Made by a program: the position numbers and the translations under genes
Assembly: GCA_032629725.1 (NCBI GenBank)
Contig: JAFEVB010000020.1
Location: 828,501 to 892,500, forward strand
Length of the DNA: 64,000 nucleotides
Source of the DNA: Gremmenia infestans
Taxonomy: Eukaryota > Ascomycota > Leotiomycetes > Helotiales > Hamatocanthoscyphaceae
Reading direction: 5' to 3'
The notes under the pieces: generated by a model
Databases searched by the model: none
Seen by the model: only the letters and a program-made list of their open reading frames with translations
Told to the model about the DNA's origin: nothing
Part shown: piece after piece, positions 55,563 to 64,000 of the stretch
How positions within the stretch are numbered: position 1 is the first letter of the stretch
Layout of the letters: every line of letters begins with the position of its first letter

Positions 55563-57450
55563 AGGGTTGATGTGTGCTTTGTAGTGGGTTTTGGGAAATG
55601 TAGTTTGTCTATGGATTGTGGAGTTTTATTTACGTGTTGATTCAAGTGGATCACTTACGCTCCCTCTTCATTATAGCGTTCGAGAGCTCTAGACTTGCAG
55701 GCAGAGCATTTTCTCGTGAATGCTAAAGCCTTTTAGAAGATGTTGCGCATTTTATTGCACTTCGCAACTCCCTAAATCAAACGCAATAACCATGCCTAAT
55801 AAACACTTCTACTTTCAATATATCTTCCACGCACAAATTACATCTAATTTTATATTCTCTTCATGCACCCAATCCCCAATCCACCTCGTGTTTTGTCTAA
55901 ATTCACGTGAACGTTCACATGATCTCCATTTGAGGCAACCCCTTTGAACCTTTGTTGCATCTCGCATTTTCAGATTTAATTGCATTTAACGTCACGTGTC
56001 TTACTCCACACAACTTCCATTTTAAGTGCTTTCTCGAGCTAGCTTGTTGCATGTCGCGATGTCTGTGTCTGTGCCCTGGCGTTGATCCTAATTGGATCTG
56101 TGCGCTTGTTTTTTAGTCTCAAGCACAGCACCTTAAACTCTACGGAGTAACCAGATACTGAAATTAACTAAAGCTATATAGGTGGTTCTGTGGTGGTAGC
56201 AGACTGGGATTTTCACGTTGTATCACCGATTTCATATAGCAACGGAAGATCAGAAACTTCAAACTATACCTAGCTAGTACAGTTTTACATTAGAATGAGA
56301 ATATGAAACTATCTGAAGAAGTTCAAGTTGTAGATAATCGCAGCGCTCCACTGCGGGGAAGTCAGTGCATATAGCCTGTCATAGTAGCTTGGCTTGTTGA
56401 GTTGAGTACTGGATGTGAAAACGGGATCAAGGATTGTTTTTTTGATATGTACGGAGCGTAGATTAGGGATTTCCCTGTAGCTTGATTAAGTGGACGTTGA
56501 GAATGGTAGTAGTTTCGATATGTAACAATATCATTTATGAGGCAGCTGAATACTCATTCTCACTATATTAAAAGATATAGATTGGCACTTGAACAGGGAA
56601 CAAGCAGGACTATTTTGCGCAAGTTGTTAAAGTTTGAAGCAATGCTTGTTCTGCAGCTGAAAAAGCACATTCCAAAGATGGGTTTGTTGCACATCGCATT
56701 TTTGCTGCACGTCAGACGTTAAGGGTGGCATTGACTATAAGCTAAGCAGAGCTCAAGTCAGGCAACTAGGTCATGAGGGGCGCAAGAATATGGCCCCCTT
56801 TAGACCCTAACACGCTTCATCTTCAAAACATTATAATATGCTTCTCCATTACACAACATCAGTTCAAAATTCTTTTTTACAAGAAAATAATTGTTTGTAT
56901 TTGGACCAAATCTTTTCTGGATTTTCAGTTTACCCTTATCTATATGTAGCCATTCCGGCCCTTGCACCCTGCTCAGAATACCACTATACCTGGTACTCTC
57001 TCTCGCGCTTGTTTGCTACCTCTTCACTCTCACGAGTCTCTCTCGTGGATGCAGGTGGGCTGGTGCTCGCTTCATTCTGGCGAGTCTTGGGTCGCGGAAA
57101 CTGCCATCTGTTCGACAATCATTCGATCTTAGCAGGAAGTAAGGCATAGATGCAGAAGCAGGAGCTGTCAATATGACGGTGGCATGGTTTCGGCATCTTG
57201 GAATGGTTGCCAGTAAGTGTGTGGGAGAGGTCTGGGATTTATAGACCAAACTGTCGTCCTGTTGCGAAAAGGTTCATTCACAACTAAAACAAGCTTGAAA
57301 TCACTCACCTAAACAGGTTTTGGGGCAAACGTTGTTGCCTTCTTTTCTCTTTTTGCTCTCCATTTCTTGAAAGTGGTATCTGGGAGAGGAGTGATCGCCG
57401 GAGCATTGAAAGGTCTTTGATACACAGTATCTATCCCATTTTCCATTGCC
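55563..57450. other. Gene-poor stretch, 1.9 kb
   Basis: The longest stretch without a gene in the right half. The frames (55720-55947, 56537-56722, 56838-57149) have no domain, no splice partners and poor coding look. 57000-57480 is downstream of the reverse-strand unknown gene. No repeat pairs were seen. Confidence 0.4.
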
Positions 57451-58074
57451 TTAACTTTCAATCGTAATCTCAGGCAAATCCTCCGCTTCAATCTTCAACC
57501 CAAAGCGCTCATCGAGAGAATTCTCATTAATCGATGCCTCAAAACTCGTCACCCCCAACAATCTCTTCAACAACGGAATACGCGCCCGAACAACATCCTC
57601 TTTCGTCCCAACCTTCCACCACCACACGCGAACACCATCAGGCAACCACTTCACAGCATATTTCTCTCCCGGCTTCAAATCCTTCAACTTGGCCCCGCAC
57701 AAAAACATGCTCGATAGATCATGGCCACGAGTGAAATCGGCGATGGCGATTTCTGCCTCGACCGGAGTTTTAGGGTGCAGAGTAAGCAAATTTTCGTCGG
57801 TGGTGACTGTTATGGGGCCTGGGCGATTTACTTGTATGATTGTGCGACTGGGCGCAACGCCGTTGCTGCACTGGACGACATAGAATGAAGACGAGAGGCT
57901 TGTCTGACAAGCAGCTAGGTAGCTGTCTCGCCGGTATATCGTGATTGGTCCTGGTGAATTTTCGAGGCGCAGACTTAGTTTGAGAATGACTGGCTCTTGT
58001 GGCAGCTTGGATAAAGAAAGAGTAGAGTGGGAGATGGTTGCAGAGAATTTTATGGTGCGGGTTTGTGGAACCAT
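57451..58074 (-). CDS. Conserved-looking protein of unknown function, 207 residues
   Basis: An intronless frame from ATG 58074 (MVPQTRTIKFSATIS). The product reads as a beta-rich protein: alternating hydrophobic residues in EPVILKLSLRLENSPGPITI, a segment SRTIIQVNRPGPITVTTDE that repeats the PGPITI-like pattern, then DFTRGHDLSSMFLCGAKLKDLKPGEKYAV, WLPDGVRVWWWKVGT and an acidic end. PGPITI and PGPITV about 60 residues apart suggest two related beta units. It has no signal peptide or membrane segment. I do not recognise the family. Confidence 0.7.
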   Translation of the reverse strand: MVPQTRTIKFSATISHSTLSLSKLPQEPVILKLSLRLENSPGPITIYRRDSYLAACQTSLSSSFYVVQCSNGVAPSRTIIQVNRPGPITVTTDENLLTLHPKTPVEAEIAIADFTRGHDLSSMFLCGAKLKDLKPGEKYAVKWLPDGVRVWWWKVGTKEDVVRARIPLLKRLLGVTSFEASINENSLDERFGLKIEAEDLPEITIES

Positions 58075-58906
58075 TCTGAAATGTAGGTGCTTGGGAATTT
58101 AGCTGGTGGAGGATTTTGAGGAGGAAAGGCTGTCAAAAATTTGGTGATGAGTTGACCTTTCGGAGAAGGCAAGTGATCGGGGGGGTGGCTGGTTGATATT
58201 CATAAGCGCAGACCCTTGCTTGAGGCTGTCAGGGGGCCGCAGGCGCCAACTCTGTCGACTATTCGCGAAAACTATAAATAAACCTTAAATACAGTCATCT
58301 ATTTTGATTCACAGAGCAACGTTGCTAATTATATATAAGCTTATGAGACGCTTCTGTGAAGAGTAACAACAAAATGGGGGATACTAAATTCCTCTTGTGT
58401 TTACAGCCGTGTCTACCTAAAAAGTACTTTACGCGAAAGGCCCCCCTGAAAGAATCCCTGCCATGATACTTCTCCTATCAAAACTTCTTCGGATTTACTT
58501 TCAATTGGATCATGTATCTATGTCTCGTTTTGTTCGCATCTTTGAACTTTCTTGCCTTTTCAAATGCAGACGGCCGTGAAGCATTTCGGGAATGAACGAT
58601 TCTACGGCACGGAGATTTATTATGTCTGCTCCACCAAATACGATTCCCCGGTGTAGCCGCTACCAAAGCTTCTTTATAGACAAGCTCTCTCGCTAAAAAA
58701 TGAAATAAGGCTTAAAATAACCCCCTTTTATAGGATACCAGAGCGCAGACCAAACTCCCCAAAAAAGGAAGCCGCTGTAAAACATAGGAGGGAGAATTAT
58801 CCAGTGATTATATTAATTCACAGCAATAATTTCTTCAATACAATAATAGCTAGATAAATCCGTCCCAAATAGTATCCTACAGAAATTGATATATTACATG
58901 ATTGTT
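58075..58906. other. Intergenic, AT-rich
   Basis: 832 bases between the unknown gene's start and the end of the second metallopeptidase. 58260-58360 and 58800-58880 are AT-rich. The reverse frame 58478-58666 shows nothing recognisable. Confidence 0.4.
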
Positions 58907-60044
58907 CTAAGCTGGCGGTCCGTCTGCACCTGAAATATACTTGTTATCTGCAGGCGCTCCAAAGGTATGACCACATATGATCGACCAATAAGTTTCCTAC
59001 TTTTCATTAGCCTAACGAAGAGGTTCAAAGAGGCGGATCAAGACTTACAGTGACAAACCAACCATAGCTATCTGCATTGATGACCGTACGTCCTGCCGTG
59101 GCAGCATTCGTCAACAATTGTCTTGTAGACTGAGGTCCATACCCATAATCTCCAATATATTTGTTAGGCGACAGTGCCAGATATGCTGCTACACTAGCGT
59201 CGGTGCCGGTGAACAACGGTGCAACTGGCGCTTGACCGATATCTACAGAATGACTACAACAAACGTTTCGTTAGAAATTTTGTTTGATTTTGAGGTGAGG
59301 GGAAGATGTGGACATAACATACGCTAATTCATGGACAAGAAGACTGCCTCCAAAAGTCTGCATTTTCTGGGAGACGGTAGCATCTAACGACGCACAGAAG
59401 CTGTTGGGATTTGCAGGCAAATCAGGATACGCATACGCGTTCCAAGGCGAGGTGCAAAAGTGCAGTATGGTGTTCCCCGTTAAAGTTCCCGGTGACGTCG
59501 GAGAGAACTGCTGCGAGTTGTATGCAATGGCTCCCTTGCCGTTCAGGCCTTCCGTAGAGCAAGTCTTCTGCGCATCGTCGTCGGAGTCCACTTGGAAGGT
59601 AGCCAGAACGTCGGATCCGGTGGACGCGTCCATTGTTGCTGGAGTTACCATATTTGAGAGTACTTGGCGAACAATGGGGTAGTGGGGTGGTGCGAAGTAT
59701 TTCGAAATGACTGCGTTGTACATTTGCGTGTTTGTTGCCGCGTTCGACAGAACGGTGTTTACTACTGTAGCCATGTCTTTGAAGGCTTGCTGGAGCCGGA
59801 CTTTGTTTGGGTCGTTTGCCGAAAACCCGCCCCAAATGGGTTCGGCACGTTTGAGAACTTGAGCGGGGTTATCAGAAGTTCGTCTAGCACAGTAAATGTT
59901 AGTTTAATGCATTGCTTTGCATGATGCGTCAAGAAAGTAGGCTGCTTATACTTACTTGCTGGGTGGAGGGTGTCCTGGATGTCCGTGAACACTCAGGGAA
60001 AACGCAAAGAGAGATAGGCAAGAAGCCCATTTTAAAGAAACCAT
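58907..60044 (-). CDS. Secreted aspzincin-type metallopeptidase (lysine-specific MEP domain)
   Basis: Four exons (59956-60044, 59323-59883, 59049-59253, 58907-58996) encode 314 residues. A signal peptide (SLFAFSLSVHG) is followed by a short propeptide with KR near residues 30 and 42. The second intron falls inside the zinc motif; joining it gives VHELAHSVDIG with H214, E215 and H218. D252 in IGDYGYG is a candidate third ligand, and INADSYGWFVT is the usual segment behind the active site. It has the short secreted-peptidase layout, unlike the long-tailed relative at 6668-10643. It would cleave proteins outside the cell. Confidence 0.88.
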
Positions 60045-61306
60045 GATGTTCAAAGAGTTGAAGAGCCGGGTATGTTTACCTAGATAACATAAGAATATTA
60101 GCCAAGAATCTGGATGATAGACCAAGTAAAAGTCGAGGATGTGGCGGGAGAGCTCTGCGGAGCAAACTTTCGGATGCCACTTACAACGATGCAACTGAAA
60201 AGAATGGAAGTTCGAAATGTAAAACTGAAACCTCTATGAACTAAATGAGCGTGATAATGATTGACAGTTTTGAAGAAGTGCAATCGAAAGGAAAGTCTAA
60301 AAGATTGAACGTTGTGGAAAATAATACAAACTATGCGACGGTGCATTGGACGAGGAAATACAAAGCTTTATTTATGACTTGACAAGAAAATATCTCAAGT
60401 TTCCCAGCACGGGATTTAGACGCCATGATCAAACAGATCTGACAGCATTTCCAAAGGATTTGCAAAGCCTCCACTTCATCTCTAGACTTTGGGGCACCAT
60501 CACATCCGCAAACCTGCCACCCAAGGGTGTCAGCCGCCTCGGTGGTTGACGAATAGACTCACCGGGCGGGGGCTTACGCGCGTGGCTACAGGGTTTCTGT
60601 ACCCTATCTGTGGTCTGTTATTTTTACTCGCGAATCTGTACTTACGCGGCTCAGAAGGTTGGGCCTCCCGAGGGGCTGAGAAATCAGATTGTCACCAGAC
60701 TCATGGGCCATAGAAGAGCTGCGAAACACGTGCGCGGCATAGAACCTTTCTTGCGCCTCAAAACAACGACCGTGGGGGCTTTACCTGCAGCGGCTGTATG
60801 CCCCAATCACCCCATAGTATTACCCCCTTTTTCTAGGCTGTGCTGACGCTTATTCAGAAATCTGGAACACTTACCCTCAACTCTGAAGGATTTATCGTGA
60901 TGGCGATGCTCTGGAAAGTTTGCTTCACTAGCAAAGGTTTTAAAAATACATCTTTATCTCGGTCAAATTCTTGCGCCTCAAGAAAACATGCTCAATGTCC
61001 TATTTCCAGAAGAAGCTAATGATCCTTCAGAAATCCGCCTTAATTTGACCTGATATTGAGCTGTAAGTTAATGGTGAGACTTGGGAGAGTGTAGGTGAGG
61101 CTTCCAAACACTATATCTACCTTCCTGGTCACCTCTGTTTATTTGTCTTGTCATCAGCATCGTTCCATTATCTTTCAGTCTCTCTTTTATAAGGACTACT
61201 CTCCTTTGACTTATCGGAAATATACCACATTCTTTGAAAGCAAATCAGTCATTACTTCGAGTTTAAAGATTTTGATATACCTCTTCTCAAACTCCCGTTT
61301 CCAACC
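60045..61306. promoter_or_regulatory. Divergent intergenic region, 1.26 kb
   Basis: It separates the starts of the metallopeptidase and of the Cys-rich secreted protein and must hold both promoters. The frames at 60346-60846 lack features. Nothing else is seen. Confidence 0.4.
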
Positions 61307-62518
61307 ATGATTTTCAAGTATATTTTCCCATCTAGTCTTCTTGCAACGGGAGTCCTTGGAAAAGCCGAATTCGTTACGGTAACAAAAGTTCAATCTCTTG
61401 TTGTTCGCGACACAGAGCCCTGCAACGCAACTCCAGCCAGCGGATTACCCCCCTTCTGTATGACAGATTTGGGTACTTTCAATCCGAGCGCTACATACCA
61501 AAGTACCGGCGGAACAACGTCGTCGGCAGCAATAAAGGTACCGGCACCATCATGTTCTCTGCACGAAGCAGACCCCGACGAAGGCGTAGACAAGGCTTTC
61601 TGCTTGTGCAACTCCTCAACTCTCCCCATCCTCTCAATTGATCTGGCAACTGCGACTGGCCCAGACGCAAGTTGTGCGTATACGACAATGCCCGGCGCGT
61701 CAGCAACAATCACTACAAACACAGCACTGGGCCCGGCCTCGACAAACTCAGCATTATGCCAAGTATGCTCCCTGGCAGTTGTGAACGAAGACTCCTGCAC
61801 CACTATTCCCAACTGCCTACCTCAAGCAGCACAAGCTTCCGTCCAAGCCGGCTCGTCGCCCGTCCACGTCGGGACGCTCACCGGAACAGCTCTATACACG
61901 AGTGTCTCAAGTGCACTTGAGAAGCTCTGCCCTCCTGTCACACAAACAAACTCCGCAACCAAGTGCTCAGAAACCGACACGATCAAGATCGGGAACATCC
62001 AAGCGGTAGAAGACGAGAGTCTGACGACCGGCGAGCTGGACGTCACGGTCAAGAGTAGTTCATATAACGCTACTTCTCTCCGCGACGCCATGATCCAGTC
62101 CGCTGCACTCACGTTTCAGAATAGTGCTACAGGCAAGAATTGCTATAATGCTACTTATACGACGGAGGAGTTGAAGAAGCGGTCGAATCTGGATTGGTTC
62201 AAGGAGTCTGTGGGACTTGCGAGCCGTGACCACCCGTATCCGGTGCAAGAGACTGTCCAACTCTGCAATGCAGGTGATTTTGCTGGTGTGCAGTATTTCA
62301 GCCAGTTCTGGCGGACGGCTCCTCAGCCCGGAGCGACGGATTATCTTGATGCCAACATCGCATTTGAATCCAGTGGTTCGGACTTTTGGTGTGAGTTTTT
62401 GGCAGATTTGATGGATGAGTTGGTCGTGGTTGCGCCCGAATTTGCGGTTGAGGATGTGGAGCTTGGAGAGGAGATTCGAGTGATATGTGCGGGGGATTTC
62501 AGCCCAATCACTGGGTAG
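61307..62518 (+). CDS. Secreted Cys-rich protein of unknown function, 403 residues
   Basis: An intronless frame. MIFKYIFPSSLLATGVLG is a signal peptide. The mature part has many cysteines, in pairs such as CSLHEADPDEGVDKAFCLC and CQVCSLAVVNEDSC, and several N-glycosylation sequons. The distribution suggests an N-terminal disulphide-rich domain and a C-terminal acidic domain (DELVVVAPEFAVEDVELGEE). No GPI signal is evident at the end. I recognise no enzyme motif. It is probably a wall-associated or secreted protein. Confidence 0.75.
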   Translation: MIFKYIFPSSLLATGVLGKAEFVTVTKVQSLVVRDTEPCNATPASGLPPFCMTDLGTFNPSATYQSTGGTTSSAAIKVPAPSCSLHEADPDEGVDKAFCLCNSSTLPILSIDLATATGPDASCAYTTMPGASATITTNTALGPASTNSALCQVCSLAVVNEDSCTTIPNCLPQAAQASVQAGSSPVHVGTLTGTALYTSVSSALEKLCPPVTQTNSATKCSETDTIKIGNIQAVEDESLTTGELDVTVKSSSYNATSLRDAMIQSAALTFQNSATGKNCYNATYTTEELKKRSNLDWFKESVGLASRDHPYPVQETVQLCNAGDFAGVQYFSQFWRTAPQPGATDYLDANIAFESSGSDFWCEFLADLMDELVVVAPEFAVEDVELGEEIRVICAGDFSPITG

Positions 62519-62875
62519 TGAGTGGGGTTGCTCTACGAGTTGTTGAAATAAATGGATATAGGGGGGCGTTGAACAGGTGCATTTTCGGAGTTTTAAGAGC
62601 ATTCAGATGTAGAGGTCGAGATTGCAGATAACAAGAGCACGACGTCCGGGCTCAACTGCGGGCTCGTGAAGAACATGTACTTTGTATGATATATAATCTG
62701 TCAATAAAGGACCCCTTAAATTCAGGATGGAGATGCATGACTCACTTGTGCTGGATCTTTGGACTCGTGATTTCTTCTTGCGCAACTCTGCAAAACATTG
62801 GATACCAGTAGTACGTGTAGTGCTGACCTGTTGGCGGCTGCGGGATGATAATATTGGCTGACTGAGCTTTTGAAA
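62519..62875. other. Intergenic before the inverted-repeat element
   Basis: 357 bases downstream of the Cys-rich gene. No coding frame is supported. Confidence 0.4.
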
Positions 62876-63416
62876 GGGTTACCATAAGTCGACTTGAAAA
62901 ATTAATAAGTCGAATTACGCTAATCAAATCGGAAGGCACAATAACTTATACATAGCATATACATCCTAACTTGCTAGGTACTTTGATCTCCATATAAATG
63001 TGGAGGCAGTTAAGGTACCTAACGCAGTCGGCCTATATAGAGTATATATCTATATATGGAGATAATAGTATTTCTGACCCTTCTATTATAATAATTTAAT
63101 TGATTCTAATCACTTGAAATTATTGATTTGCAATGCTAAAAGCTTAATATCTAACACTTATACTAATACCTGCTAGGATAAGTAAGGAAGAATGCTATAT
63201 AGACTGATGTATATTAAAAGCTAGGAATACTTATAAATATGCAACGCGACGTAATCCTTAACGTAACTTGACTTTTAGTGCACCAGGTGGGGCCATAAGT
63301 CGCTTTCCGGTTAGTGCCTTGGTGCGTCCGCGTTCGTTTTACTTACGCATTTATACTTTACTAAAATGGCTAGCGTAAGTCGACTTATCAATTTTTCAAG
63401 TCGACATGTGTAACCC
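62876..63416. mobile_element. MITE-like element with about 36-40 bp terminal inverted repeats
   Basis: The sequence at 62886-62921 and the reverse complement of 63372-63407 agree at 33 of 36 bases. With one gap the match extends outward to gggtta (from 62876) and taaccc (to 63416). Each arm contains the palindrome aagtcgactt. The 540-bp element is AT-rich inside and has no coding frame, as expected for a non-autonomous DNA transposon. A target duplication is not clear: the flanks are tgaaa and aaaag, so at most three bases. Confidence 0.75.
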
Positions 63417-63667
63417 AAAAGAAGCCAATGAGATGATAGCGGTCATTGCTCCAGCGTATTTTCCCGCGTACTTGATTTATAATCATCATCATCATACATC
63501 ACACCTTGACTAAGCTTATATCCAGAGTTTATAAGAACTATCTTTAGAATTTGTATGATTCGAAACTTCACGCATCCCTTTCTCCAAAACGTTTAATCTT
63601 CTATTACCTCCACGTACGAATCTCAAATTGCTGCCTAGCAATACTGCCACCTAATACTCGCTGAAAC

Positions 63668-64000
63668 ATGTCATCTCCTACAACCCCAATTCCAGTCGTC
63701 TTATGCGGCAGAACAACCACAATAGGGAAAAGAGTAACAGAGCTTCTACATCCCGAATACGAAGGTTCATTTCACCTCTCCTACACTGCATCCTCACCCA
63801 TCTCCCACGTTTGGCTAACACTTACTAGTAATCCACTTCATCCAAACCCCCGAGGCAGCGCAGTCGGAAATCGTCCACATCCTTGCAGGACACGACCCAC
63901 AGTCGCCTGCTTCTAACGATGTGGGCACGCATGACTACAGCAAGACTGTGCGCGCGGTGATCTTGGGTCGCGCATTTGAGCCTGCGCAGGTGGAGGAGAT
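63668..64000 (+). CDS. Conserved fungal protein, 5' part only
   Basis: ATG 63668 starts PVVLCGRTTTIGKRVTELL. Splicing out 63765-63828 (gttcat ... ctaacac ... ctag) joins HPEYE to VIHFIQTPEAAQSEIVHIL and then DYSKTVRAVILGRAFEPA, running off the window. This matches a widespread small fungal family whose members read VVLCGRT..IG..V...L.PE.EVI.FI.TPEA and then ...YS.PPVAVILGG. Its function is unknown to me; the glycine-rich start could form a nucleotide-binding fold (inference). The gene continues past position 64000. Confidence 0.75.

Noticed and set aside
56537..56722. Short frame in the gene-poor stretch
   Set aside because: 61 codons, no conserved motif, surrounded by non-coding AT-rich DNA.
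1..64000. tRNA, rRNA, CRISPR arrays and riboswitches
   Set aside because: Nothing found by eye with the needed structure; a covariance-model scan would be decisive but was not possible.

Overview
The window is nuclear DNA of a filamentous ascomycete (Pezizomycotina). The evidence is genes broken by many short introns (about 45-120 nt, GT-AG with a few GC-AG), CT-rich leaders before start codons, and typical filamentous-fungal families: a HET-domain relic, a DUF7730 protein, a Zn2Cys6 regulator, NCS1 and sugar transporters, GT61, S10 peptidase, aspzincin-type metallopeptidases, P450s and a HerA-like ATPase. A member of the Leotiomycetes would fit, but that is only an impression. No rRNA, tRNA, CRISPR or prokaryote-style operon was recognised. 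All exon models were worked out by hand from reading-frame continuity, splice sites and family motifs; most add up to an exact multiple of three.

Layout. 1-1371: 3' end of an ABC-C transporter. 1.8-3.1 kb: a HET gene that has lost its HET core. 3.2-4.8 kb: AT-rich gene-poor DNA. 4.9-5.8 kb: DUF7730 protein. 6.7-10.6 kb: a nine-exon secreted metallopeptidase with a very long Ser/Thr-rich tail. 11.8-13.7 kb: P-loop ATPase. 15.1-17.5 kb: a low-complexity protein whose frame is split by one TAG. 18.0-19.5 kb: alpha/beta hydrolase.

20.2-29.6 kb looks like a metabolic gene group: two tandem isochorismatase-fold hydrolases, a homogentisate-dioxygenase-family enzyme, an NCS1 permease and a P450, arranged around two divergent promoters. 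Together they could import and degrade a nitrogen-containing aromatic compound (inference). One hydrolase copy has Ser where the catalytic Cys should be.

30.2-38 kb: a Zn2Cys6 regulator, a beta-mannosidase and a sugar transporter. The mannosidase carries a TGA stop and a one-base frameshift, and the transporter loses its reading frame after about two thirds of its length, so a sugar-utilisation locus appears to be decaying.

38.8-55.6 kb: a membrane-anchored aspartic-protease-like protein without catalytic Asp, a GT61 glycosyltransferase, an S10 carboxypeptidase, a MARVEL protein, an Hst2-type sirtuin, a small tentative gene, a pisatin-demethylase-like P450 and a membrane-anchored polysaccharide deacetylase. 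57.4-64 kb: a 207-residue unknown protein, a second metallopeptidase, a Cys-rich secreted protein, a MITE-like inverted-repeat element, and the 5' end of a conserved fungal protein cut by the window edge.
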